Program-made: the position numbers and the translations under genes
Source of the DNA: Emydura subglobosa
Taxonomy: Eukaryota; Chordata; Testudines; Chelidae
Assembly: GCA_007922225.1 (NCBI GenBank)
Contig: ML680041.1
Span: 587,025 to 651,024, forward strand
Length of the DNA stretch: 64,000 nucleotides
Direction: 5' to 3'
Shown here: positions 40,765-50,774 of the stretch, piece by piece
Layout of the letters: each line of letters opens with the position of its first letter
Position numbering within the stretch: the stretch's first letter is position 1
The notes under the pieces: generated by a model
Told to the model about the DNA's origin: nothing
Database searches by the model: none
Seen by the model: only the letters and a program-made list of their open reading frames with translations

Positions 40765-43700
40765 TGGCTGCCCCCTGCTGGAGGGATGGAGACCAGCACT
40801 GTGTGTGTGTGTGTGTGAGAGATGGCTGCCCCCTGCTGGAGGGATGGAGACAAGCACAGGAAGCATTAAGTACATCTTACAGCAGTGGATCTGGGGCCAC
40901 CTCACCTGTCATGGTAACAGACACAGCCACGCTCCCAAGGGACACAATCCACCTCCCGGCCACGTTCTCCTCGTACGTGCAGGTGAATTCCCCGGTGCTG
41001 TTGGGACCAGCCCGCGGGATGCTGAGCACCGAGACATTCCTCGCACCAGTGCCGGGCTCCCTGGGGCTGATCTGAGACCCCACATCCCCGGGGAGGATCT
41101 CGGTTCCGTTCCTGTAGAAGTGAAACCGCCGCTTGGCAGCATCGCCAGGAGCCGTGCAGGTGAAGATCAGAGGGAGCCCTTCGCTCACCGCTCCGGATGG
41201 GGGAGTCACGCTCATCACCGGCCGGGGAGGGGGACCTGAGGGGAGACAGGAGTTGGGCACATGGGGAAAACAGAGATGTTGTCCAAAACTCAGTGCAGGT
41301 CAGATTCAAAGTGATACCTTGGACATTTCTACACGTGGGTCTTTGCGTAGCTGCGAGTGAGTGCCTGTGGTTTGCTCCTTCCCCTGATTCTACAAGGAGA
41401 GTGTGTCTAGCCATTATATTGCACGAACTATATCTGGGTGTTTAGAGATCGTGTTGTCATTAGCCGGGTACATTCTCTGGATCTCCATGCTGTTGGCAGT
41501 TGAATAGTCAAGTTGGGTGTCAAGTTGTTGGCCATTGGGCGTCATGGTGTTGGCCGTTGTTGAGTGCCAATTTGGTGGCCATTGGGTAGTGATGTTTGGT
41601 GCTGTGTTGTTGGTCATTGCGTAGTGATGCTGGGTGCCAGGTTGTTGGCCATTGGGTAGTGATCTTGGGTGTCCCATTGCTGGCTTTTGGGTAGTGATGT
41701 TGGGTGCCATGTTGTTGGCCATTGCGTAGTAATGTTGGGTGTCATGTTGCTACCTGTTAGGCAGCCATATTGCGCATGTTGTCAGCAGCTCAGTGTCCTT
41801 GTTGGGTGGCCATGTTGTCAGCTTTTTGTAAGCCATGTAGAGTGACCATGTCTTCGTAGGGAAGTTATGTTGGATGCCAGGTTGTTGACTGTGTCTGTTG
41901 GATCACCATAGTGTGTGGCCATGTTGTTTGTAGATGGGTATCCATATGGAGGGGCCATTTTGTTGATAGTTTGGCAGCCATTTTGGTTACCCTTATATGG
42001 GAACTGAAGGGCATGTTGGGTAACTATTGCTGGCAGCCTGATTTCCATAATTTGACTTAATATTCGTACCACCATGCAGGGCCTTCCTAGTCGTTAGGTA
42101 AGCACGTTAAAATGTTATGTTTCTGGAAGCCTAGGGATTGTGTTATCAATTGGGCAGACATGTTGGAAGACTATGTTGTCAGCAGTTAGTCAGCCATGCT
42201 GGGTGGCCCTCTTTTTGACAGTCATGGGGGATAGCCTGTGGTCAGTAATTCGGCAGCCATGTTTTCGAAAGTTGAGACGTTTGATGTCAGTTTTGCAGCT
42301 GCGTTGGTTGCCCGTGTTATTGGCAGTAGGGATGTTGTCAGCAGTTGGGTAGCCATTATGATTTATTTGTCTTATCATAGCGCCTAGGAGCCCTTGTCCA
42401 GGACCAGAATTCCATTGTGCTAGGCAACCAATAGCGGATGGCTGTGTTGTTGGTAGCTAGGCAGCCGTGCTAGGTGGCCGTGTTGTCATTAGTGGGACAA
42501 CTCTGGTGGAGGGTCATATAGTTGGTAGCTGGGCAGCCATGTTGGGTGGCCACGTTGTTTGTAACGGGGCAGCCATGTTGTTGGTAGCTGGACATTGGAC
42601 GGCTCTGTTCTTTGCAGCAGGGTAGCCATGTTGTTGGTAGTTGGGCAGCCATGTTGCATGGCCATGTTGTTTGTAACAGACAGCCACATTGTGAGTAGCA
42701 GGGCAGCCATGTTGTAATGGGGCATCCATGTTGGGTGGCCATATTGTTTGTAGCTGGGCAGCCATGTTGGGTAGCCACGTTGTTTGTAACAGGGCAGCCA
42801 TGTTGTTGGTAGCTGGACATTTGATGGCCCTGTTCTTTGAAACAGGGTAGCCATGTTGTTGTTAGCTGGGCAGCCATGTTGGGTGGTCATGCTGTTTGTA
42901 GCTGGGCAGACATATTTAATGGCCGTATTGTTTGTAACAGGGCAGCCATGTTGTAATAGGGCAGCCATGTTGGGTGGCCATGTTGTTTGTAACGGACAGC
43001 CACGTTGTGGTTAGCTGGGCAGCCATGTTGTAATGGGGCAGCCATGTTGGATGACCATATTGTTGCCACTTGGACAGCCATACTGGGTAACTGTATTGAC
43101 TGAGGTATTAGCCATGTAGGGCAGCCATATTCGGGGACTGAATGGCACGTTGAGGGACTGTGCTGTTGGCTGTTTCCCTGCCATATTTGTGTCTGCCTAT
43201 GTGTCTATGCATCATGGACGTGTTCCCCCGCCCCTCGACCCCAATGAAGGCTAGCGCCGGCGCAAAGCTCACCTGTTACTTTCATGAGGACAGTGTTGCT
43301 CCTGCTGGACTTGTTTGAAGAACCGGCTTGGCCTATCCAGTAGCTGCACTCGCACGAGCCCCCGTCCGCTGGCCCCTTGATGTTTATGTTGTAGGTATAG
43401 CTGCTCCTTGAGGAAGAAAGCAAGGTGATGGCCCACCCGACGTCAGAGTAGTACATGAACCCCCTCACTTCATCCTCCAAAGGGGGAGCTGAGCACGTGA
43501 GCCCCACGGTGTCTCCGGGGAAGTACTCCTGCTTCTGGGGGTGCAGGGACAGGGTCGGGGCTGGAAGGGTACCTGGGAAAGGAAAAGTTCTATGGTCACC
43601 AGCTGGCAAGGAAGGTGGAAGCAGCAGCCAAGAGAGAAACCGAAAGCTGCCCCACATCCAACCGTCAGACATGGGATACCGGCAGGCCAAGCAGAAGACG

Positions 43701-44946
43701 ATGCCCCCCCCTCGCAGCACACACTGCCCCTGCTGATGTGCTCCGCTAGGGGGCAGCAGGGCACCCATCCAGCCACTGGACTCCCTGGGCTGAAACCTCA
43801 GCAACTCGTCACACCCATGGGATCCCTGAGCTACTGGGGTTTGATCCCTTAAGGAGCATAGAGGGAGCTTTGTCCATTGGGGGGAAGAGGGCAGGAGATC
43901 CCCACGCCCCCATGGGATTCCAAATCCCCCAGCATGAGCACAGGGGATTCATCCTCCAGAGACAACCCCCCCTTCCTCCCCAGATGAGTCGTCTCAGTGA
44001 GGATAGGCGTCAGCGTTACCTGCAGGGGACACCAGCCCGGGGAGAATCTGGAGAGCAGCTGAAACAGAGAAGAGAGGCTGGGTCAGAGATCTGGGGAAGG
44101 ATGAGTGCAATTGGAGTCACGGAGGCTATGAAAAAAAGGGGGGCAGTAGAGAGACAGTGGGCATGGGATGGTACAGTTCAGGTGGGAAAGAAAGCAAGCC
44201 AGCGAGCCAGCAAGAAAGACAGACAGGAAGAAAAGAGAGAGAGCGAGAAAGCAGAAAAGCAAGCAAGAAAGCAAAGCAATAAAAAGAGAAAGGCGGGGGG
44301 GGGGGGGAGGAAAACAAGAACACAAGGGGACAGATAGAAAGAGGAAGCCAGAAAGCAAGCAGAGAGAAATATAGAAAAGAGAGAGATCAAAAAAGCAGAA
44401 AAGAAAGAAAAGCAATAGAAAGATAAAGCCGGAAAACAAGCGGGCAAGCAAGAGAGAAATATAGAAAAGATTGAGAAAGCGGAAAAGCAAGCCAGTAAGA
44501 AAGAAAAGCAATAGAAAAAGAAAAACAGAATGAAAGAAAGGAAAGCAAGGGGACAAATAGAATGAGAAAGAGAACGAAATAAAAGCGCTAGAAAGAAAAA
44601 AAAAACAGGAAAGGAAGCAAGCAAGCAAGACAAGTGAAAGGAAGAAAGAAATCGAAGAGATAGAAAAAGCAAGAGAGAAAGCCAGCAAGAAAGAAAAGCG
44701 GGAGACAGAAAGGAAGCAAGAAAGAAAAGTAATAGAAAGAGAAAGACATTAAAGAGAGAGAAAGAAGAAGCAAGAAAGAGGGAGAAAGCAGCAAAGCAAG
44801 CGAGAAACGCAATAGAAAGATAACAACTGGCTGAAGGCTGGCGAGTAAGCGAGCGAGGAAAGAGATAGAAAGGCGCTAGCCAAGGAAAGGAAGCGGGACC
44901 AGGGCAGTCACTTACCCAGCAGCGGCAGAAGGTGAATTAGCTCCAT
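39857..44946 (-). CDS. Two-Ig-domain leukocyte-receptor-like membrane protein
   Basis: Exons in gene order: 44916-44946, 44020-44058, 43273-43572, 40906-41235, 40405-40506 and a likely last exon 39857-39939. All are GT-AG and phase 1, giving 294 residues. The signal peptide (MELIHLLPLL, then LQILPGLVSPA) is split by a 39-base mini-exon, a layout known from LILR/KIR-type genes. Ig1 (about 24-123) has Cys pairs in LTCSAPP and SCECSYW. Ig2 (about 124-233) has FTCTAPG and GEFTCTYEENVAGRW, with sequons NGT, NVS and NST. The transmembrane segment begins WLREVALGVSFF; the Arg near its outer edge resembles the position used by GPVI and Fc-alpha receptor to pair with the FcR gamma chain (inference). 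The tail is short, without a standard ITIM. The last exon is less sure. The exact family (LILR-like, FCRL-like or reptile-specific) cannot be settled here. Confidence 0.8.
40560..40862 (-). repeat. About 60-70 bp minisatellite with CTCF-like cores
   Basis: Five units of GATGGCTGCCCCCTGCTGGA, GGGATGGAGACCAGCACT and (TG)n. On the minus strand, 40697-40711, 40767-40781 and 40825-40839 each read CCAGCAGGGGGCAGC, a full match to the CTCF core. The first two units are degraded. The array lies in the intron between the Ig2 and transmembrane exons. Confidence 0.8.
41430..43150 (-). repeat. Large minisatellite with GCAGCCATGTTG units
   Basis: About 1.7 kb of units of roughly 20-45 bp: GGGCAGCCATGTTGGGTGGC, CATGTTGTTTGTAAC. 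The left part (41430-41760) is a diverged form with GGCCATTGGGTAGTGATGTTG. GCAGCCATGTTG and its variants match the YY1 consensus GCNGCCATNTTG. It fills the intron between the Ig1 and Ig2 exons. Open frames here (MAALLQ, HGCP repeats) are artefacts of the repeat. Confidence 0.85.
43743..43757 (+). promoter_or_regulatory. CTCF-like motif
   Basis: CCGCTAGGGGGCAGC is one mismatch from the CTCF core consensus, in the intron upstream of the Ig1 exon. Confidence 0.4.
44150..44890 (+). repeat. Purine-only GAAA/GCAAG tract, about 740 bp
   Basis: The plus strand is nearly all purine: GAAAGAAAAGCAATAGAAAG and GCAAGCAAGAAAGC variants. On the coding strand of the receptor gene this is a long pyrimidine tract filling intron 1, between the two signal-peptide exons. 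Confidence 0.9.
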
Positions 44947-45402
44947 GATCTCTTTGGGCTGGGAGCTGAATCACGGTGGGGATGTGTCACTCAGCCCCCC
45001 TGCTTCCTCCACGATGTGGGAGGGCCTGTGGAGTCTCCGTGACGGTCACATGCTGAGCTTTTGAGAAAGGCGGCAGAAGTTGCGGACCACAAGGCTCCAC
45101 TCCCCGCCTTTTCCCTTCAGCGTCTTGCAACAGAAACACGGCTCTGTGCCAGTTCGGCTCCACGTGGCACCTTCCCCCATCTCCCCATCCAGAGGACTTT
45201 CTCCAGCCGTGTGGGGAAACTGAGGCATGGCGCGGGCAGAGGGGTCAGTGTGCCAGAATTTAGGCAGTCTCCACGGGAAGTCAGAGCTTTGCAGTGGCCA
45301 ATGTAAATAATTATTCCTCCCTCCCGCGCCCCCCATTGGCACTGAAAATTTCCACCTCGATTTTCCATGAGGCTCGAATTTGCCTGTTTATGCCAAGGAC
45401 TG

Positions 45403-45600
45403 CCAGCCCCCTGCGCCAACCACTAGACCCCCTGCCCTACCCAGAGCTGGAGAGAGAACCCAGGAGTCCTGCCTTCCAGTCCCCTGCTTCAACCACTAGA
45501 TCCCACTGCCTACCCAGAGCTGGGGACAGAACCCAGGAGTTCTGGCTCCCCAGCACCTCCTGCTCTAACCACTAGACCCCACTCGCCTCCCAGAGCTGGG
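45403..45600 (-). repeat. MIR-like SINE heads, three copies (reverse)
   Basis: Units with CAACCACTAGACCCCCTGCC, GAGAACCCAGGAGTCCTGCC and CTCTAACCACTAGACCCCAC, in the 5' flank of the two-Ig receptor. Confidence 0.6.
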
Positions 45601-46330
45601 AATGGAGCAGATGGGTCACGGTAGGACAAACTCCCCAGGGAGACCAATATTGCCCTGCATGGAGCAGGCAACAGGAGTGACTGACCGATGAGGAGGATGG
45701 AGAATGGGTGGCGGGGTGCTGTCTACAGGAAGGGCCAGGGGCTGGGATTTGGGTTCTAAGCATCACAGAGCTAATGAGACAACAGGCTGAATTTAGCTGT
45801 TCTCTGAGCCCGCAGCCTCCTGGATTCAGGGCAAGATGACTTCTCCTTCATAGTGGGGCTAGCAAGCAGCTGGCCGCAGTCCAGCTCATGGCGGCTGAAA
45901 GAGAATCTCCCCTCTGTGTCCGCAGCCTTTTCTTCTTCCTTGGCTGTCCGTCCTACTGGGCGGTGACCGCGGAGGAGAGAAATTTAGCACTTGGTCTCTT
46001 GACAGATGTCTGTTTACGTCTGCCTGCAGCATCTTCTCCCCAGTTCTCTTTGCGAATATTTGCTTTTTCTTCGAGTCGCTCTTCAAAACGTCCCGGGCGC
46101 GCAGCTTTTGCCCTCCTCTGGCACGTTTCCCTTCCTTGCGTTCACCATAGAGGCGCGTCTCTGGGAGCCGATGATCCAGCGTACGGACAACGTGACTTGT
46201 CCGGCTCAGCCGCGCAGCTAATTCCGAGAAGCTACCGCAGATGTCCCAGTTGCAGGCTTGGAAGCTTTCTGATGTGTTGCCTGTGTCACGCGGGTAGATG
46301 GGGGGGAGAGCATTTGTTATATTGTTTGAC
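45600..46330. other. Intergenic, nothing recognised
   Basis: Unique-looking sequence. An open frame of 166 codons on the plus strand has no recognisable domain. Confidence 0.4.
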
Positions 46331-47350
46331 ATCAATATGTCAAAATCAGATTAATCCATGTGGGATAGGCCATGTTAGGTACTGTTAGGAAGGTGCTAAG
46401 TCAGATGATGATGTTTATGTGCTTGTATAATAGAAGTTATAGATATATTTAGTGTTCTGTATTTCAAATGGTGCTGTCTGGGTAGCAACTCAGACAGGAT
46501 GGTGGCAGGACAATAGCCTGCTTTCTGGCCCGTTAAGACATTTCCAGGTGCAAGGGGCCCAGGGGGAGAAACCAGAGATGTACCTGATGAGGCACCAGGA
46601 CCGGCCCATGTGGCGCCAGACTCCATTTTAGTTCCTGTAAAACTCTACAAACCGCATGACCCGGGCCAGAGGGTATATAAGGCAGAAGCCTTGGGAATCG
46701 ATTTTGTCTTCAGCCGGGATTCAGCTTCAGGTACCAACTTAACTCTGGATCAGCTCATTTACAACTGAACTGAAGCTGTGAAACAAAGGATTGAGGCTCA
46801 CCCAGAGATTGGGTGCACACCAGAGGAACTATACAAGCCTGCAAACTCCACAATTCTTCTAGAAACCTGATGTATATGTACTTTTAATCATTTGTATGTA
46901 TCCGATTTGCTTTAATCCTTTAACATTTTTTTTATGGTTTATTTCTTTCTTTTTGCAATAAACCTTTAGTTTTATTTACTAAAGGATTGGCTGGCAGCAT
47001 GGGATTTTGGGTAAAATCCAAACTTATATTGATCTAGTGCTGTGGCTGGCCCTTTGGGGTCAGAGGGAACCTTTTTAGTAAAGAGCATAGAGTTTAAATA
47101 ACTAGTCTCTTTACTGGACTCAGTGGCTGATTTGGGAGCCTGGAGCTGAAATGCAGTAAAGGGGGCTGTGCGCATTTGTGTACTGGCTTCCGTGGGGATT
47201 CAGAAATGCAGTTTGTGGCTGGTTGGGAAGTCTGGCTTCAGTGTCACCCACCAGTGCTGGGAGAACCTGCTCACCGTTTGCAGCCTGCCCTGACATTGGC
47301 ATTTTCAGGGGGCTACCCTGGGCACAGGATGGGTCACAGCCTATATAGGA
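46330..47350 (+). mobile_element. Solo LTR-like element (endogenous retrovirus type)
   Basis: An AT-richer block with a TATA box (GTATATAAGG, about 46671-46680), then about 280 bases later AATAAA (about 46958), followed by a U5-like segment with TTTACTAAAGGATTGGCTGG. The order of a promoter followed closely by a polyadenylation signal is typical of an LTR. No gag, pol or env frames are adjacent, so it would be a solo copy. Boundaries and target duplication were not determined. Confidence 0.45.
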
Positions 47351-47789
47351 TTACAGTTTCCATCAAAAAAGTGCTGTCAGCAGTGCAGCATGACAGACCT
47401 TCATCTTAGTTGCTGCTGCGCTGATACCAGAGACGTTTTGATTGTCTTCCAAATGCTTTGGCGGCGGACCCATTGCAATACCCCGCCTCTGCATCAGGTG
47501 TGTTATCTCTAGCAACTGCATTTTCAATCTAAAGGTTTGACCCATTTCAGGATTTCCACACTGATAAGAACTTCAGGCACAACACCCTTGCCTGCATTTT
47601 GTCTATTAGCTGGCTGGCAAAGAAGTTTAGTTTATCTTTCATCTGAATTGTTTTGCTGCTGTCACCAAGGAAACGGTTATCTCTTGGACAGCTCTGAGTG
47701 AACCAGAAGCTAGTGCTGAATCATCTGCAGAGGGGAGTGCTTTAGTGCATTCTTCTCGCAGTTGACACGTAATCTAGCCAAGCTCAAGA

Positions 47790-48830
47790 CAGTACAGGGC
47801 CAATGACACACACTGTGGTGGGGAGGAAATAACCCCAGTGAAGGAAGAAAGGAAAGAACAGGTTAAGGAATATTTAGAGACATTAGCTGTATTCAGTTGG
47901 CAGGGTGTAATGAAATTCATCCTCGGGTATTTAAGGAAGTAGCTGAAGCAATCTTGAGACCGTCAGCAGTTATCTTAGAAAACTCATGGAGCATGGCTGC
48001 GGTTCCGGAGGGCTGGAGTAGAAGAACCACAGAGGCTATCTTGAAAAGGGGAAACAAAGAAGACATGAAGAATTATAAATTAATCAGCCTAACTTCGATG
48101 CCTGGAAAGGCACTGGAAAAAAATATTAAACACACAGTTTGTGAGGATAACAGGGTTGAAACACATAGCCAGCCAGTGTGTATCAAGAAGAAATCATGCC
48201 TCTGCAATCTAATTTCCTGGCTTCGCAGTTAGAGATACGTGATGTATCTTGGTTTTAGGAAGGCTTTTGACACGTGACATTCTCATAAGCAAACTCAGGA
48301 AATGTGGTCTAGATGGGGGGGGGCACAAGTGGTTGAAAGGCCATCCTCAAAGAGTGGTGATCAGTGGTTTACCATCAAAGTGAGTGGGCGTATCTCACGG
48401 TGTCCCACCGAGACCAGTCGTGGTTGGGCACTATTCAATATTTGTACTAATGACTTGGATGATGAAGCGGAGAATATGCTTATAAATGGCATGGATGGCA
48501 CCAAGGTAGGAGGGGTTGCAAGCCCTTTGGCATGCAGGATTAAAAATCACAGCGACCTCGCCGACCTGGGGAAGCGGCCTGAAATCAACAGGAAAGATGT
48601 GCGCAAAGCACTTCAGCGTGCTGCAGCTGCAAGAAAGAGGAGTACCACTCTGGGGTGTGTTATCCAGAGTGTTGTATGTAACACACCAGTCTTGGACCTG
48701 CTATATTCAGCACTGGAGAGCTGCCTCATATTCTGGGCTCCGCACTTCAGGGAAGATGTAAATCCGTGACATTCCCCCAGAGGAGAGCCACCAAAATGAT
48801 CACAGGTTTCGAAAACCTGACCTAGGAGGC
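47790..48830 (+). mobile_element. Decayed CR1 LINE, middle part
   Basis: Translated blocks HPRVFKEVAEAI, NKEDMKNYKLISLTSMPGK and FLRKAFDT-like correspond to the CR1 reverse transcriptase ([26 protein letters not shown]). Many stops and frameshifts show it is dead. It continues into 48830-50065. Confidence 0.75.
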
Positions 48831-50065
48831 GAGGTTAATAAACAAAACAAAACCAAGGCCCGTTGAGTCTTGAGAAGAGAAGATAGAGGAATCGTCTTCC
48901 AAAATGTGAAGGGTCGTTACTAAGAGGATGGAGACCAATGGTTCTCCTTGCCCAATGAAGGGCGGAGAAGACGTGAGGGCCTTCATCTGCAGCAAAGAAG
49001 ATTGAGATCAGCTACTAGGAAAAGCTTTCTGACTCAAAGGGGAGGTAAGCTCTGGACTGGCCTTTCTAAGGGAGGCTGGGGAAATGCCTTCACTGGAGGT
49101 TTTGAAGACCAGGTTGGACCAACACCTGCCAGTGATGGTCAACTTGCAGCTAAAGAATCAGATTCCTCAGACGCCGGAGGACCCATATAAAATAAAACCT
49201 GGGAAAGACATCATCCTTGGCTCTCGAGGCTTACCTTGGCTTACCTCGGTGGATTTGATGGAACAGGTGCAGAGAAAGGCGACTAGGATGAGCCGTGGAA
49301 TGGAAAACCTGCCTTACGAGAGGAGACTCAAAGAGCTTGCCTTGTTTAGCCTAACCAAAAGAAGGCGGAGGGGAGATATGATTGCTCTCTGTAAACACGT
49401 CAGAGGGATAAACACCAGGGAGGCAGAGAAGTTATTTAAGTTCAGCGCCAGTGTGGACACAAGAACTAATGGCTATAAACTGGCCATCAGGAAGTTTAGA
49501 CTTGACATTAGATGCAGGTTTCTAACCATCAGAGGAGTGAGGTTCTGGAACGGCTTCCCAAGGGGAGCGGGAGGGGTTAAAAACCAAGCTGGCTTCAAAA
49601 CTGAGCTTGATAAGTTTATGGAGGGGACGGTCTGATGGGACAGCCTCATTTGGCAACTGACTGATCTTTGACGAAGGGTGGTAGATACGCCAATGGCCTG
49701 TGACGGGACATTAGATGGGGCTGGTTCTGAGTTACTACAGAGAATTCTTTCCCAGGTGTCTGGCTGGTGAGTCTTGTCCACATGCTCCGGGTTTAGCTGA
49801 TCGCCATATTTGGGGTCAGGAAGGAATTTCCCCCCGGGACTGATTGGCGGAGGCCCTCGGGGTTTTTCACCTTCCTCTGCAGTGTGGGGCACGGCTCACT
49901 CGCTGGTGGTTTGTCTGTACCTTGAAGTTTTTAAACCATAATCTGAGGACTTCAATAACTCTGTCATGGGTGAGGGGGTCTATTGCAGGAGTGGTTGGGT
50001 GAGGTTCTGTAGCCTGAGTTGTGCAGGAGGTCAGACTGGATGGTCATATTGGTCCCTTCTGACCT
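48830..50065 (+). mobile_element. Decayed CR1 LINE, 3' part
   Basis: A 183-codon open frame at 49084-49635 reads VQRKATRMSRGMENLPYERR and RRRRGDMIALCK, the RT C-terminus of an older CR1 subfamily. The 3'-UTR ends with GGTCAGACTGGATGGTCATA and TTGGTCCCTTCTGACC near 50065. It appears to overlap a second 3'-end fragment around 48900-49160 (MPSLEVLKTRLDQHL). Confidence 0.8.
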
Positions 50066-50774
50066 TAACGTCGCTGAGTCCCTTCCAACCCGCCGTGTCT
50101 CATGTTATGGACTGTTAGGGCAGGAAAAAGACCATAGGGGGTTGGAGGCAGGTTTTAATGACAAACAGGAGATGGGGAAATGTACAGAGATTTACAAAGG
50201 CTTGAATGTTCATGGTAAAAGGGAGATTTGCTGAGAAGTTAGGAAAACAGAAACTCCGTCCTTCCTTTCCAACAGTCCCAGACTCTCCACAGGAGGCGAA
50301 GAGACACAAAACAAATTCATTTCCCCAGCGGTGTTTGAGGCGCAGGATATTCTCCGCTCACCCTTAGCGGGCCGGAGACCTGCGGTGTGACTGTCAAGGA
50401 GAAGGAACATTGTTAGGCTATACACAATGAGTGTTTTAAGCGTCACGGTTCTTCTTTGGCTAGATGATGCTGTGGGGGAAACTGAGGCAAGGAGCGGCGG
50501 CGGGGGTGGACTTTCCCCTGGAGGTTAAAGAGTGTCCGGGTTGATCGCGGCCAGAGGGATGGGTGAGTAACTGCTGACAGAGCCGTTTTTTTGAGCTCTC
50601 CTTTTCAGCTGCCACACGGAGCCTGCCAATGAGAAAAGCAAAGCAGACGCATCGCTGGAGTACGTGGGGCGTTTTGTAGATTCTTTCTGTCTCACGTCAG
50701 GCCTCCGGCTCAGAAGGCATTTAAATGGGAGACCCAATAGGCTCAGCAAAGCAAAGAAGCAAAGAGGGGGGGCA

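Noticed and set aside
42470..43081. Minus-strand frames with repeated MAALLQ / HGCP motifs
   Set aside because: They are the translation of the GCAGCCATGTTG minisatellite and have no splice or start context.
41430..43150. A possible transcribed satellite or centromere-like array
   Set aside because: It is only 1.7 kb, sits inside one intron between in-phase Ig exons, and related units occur in the sister gene's same intron.
44083..44812. Leu/Phe/Ser-rich minus-strand frames resembling membrane proteins
   Set aside because: They are the translation of the GAAA/GCAAG purine tract read on the pyrimidine strand.
45888..46388. 166-codon plus-strand open frame upstream of the two-Ig receptor
   Set aside because: No domain, no repeat-independent similarity and no convincing splice sites.
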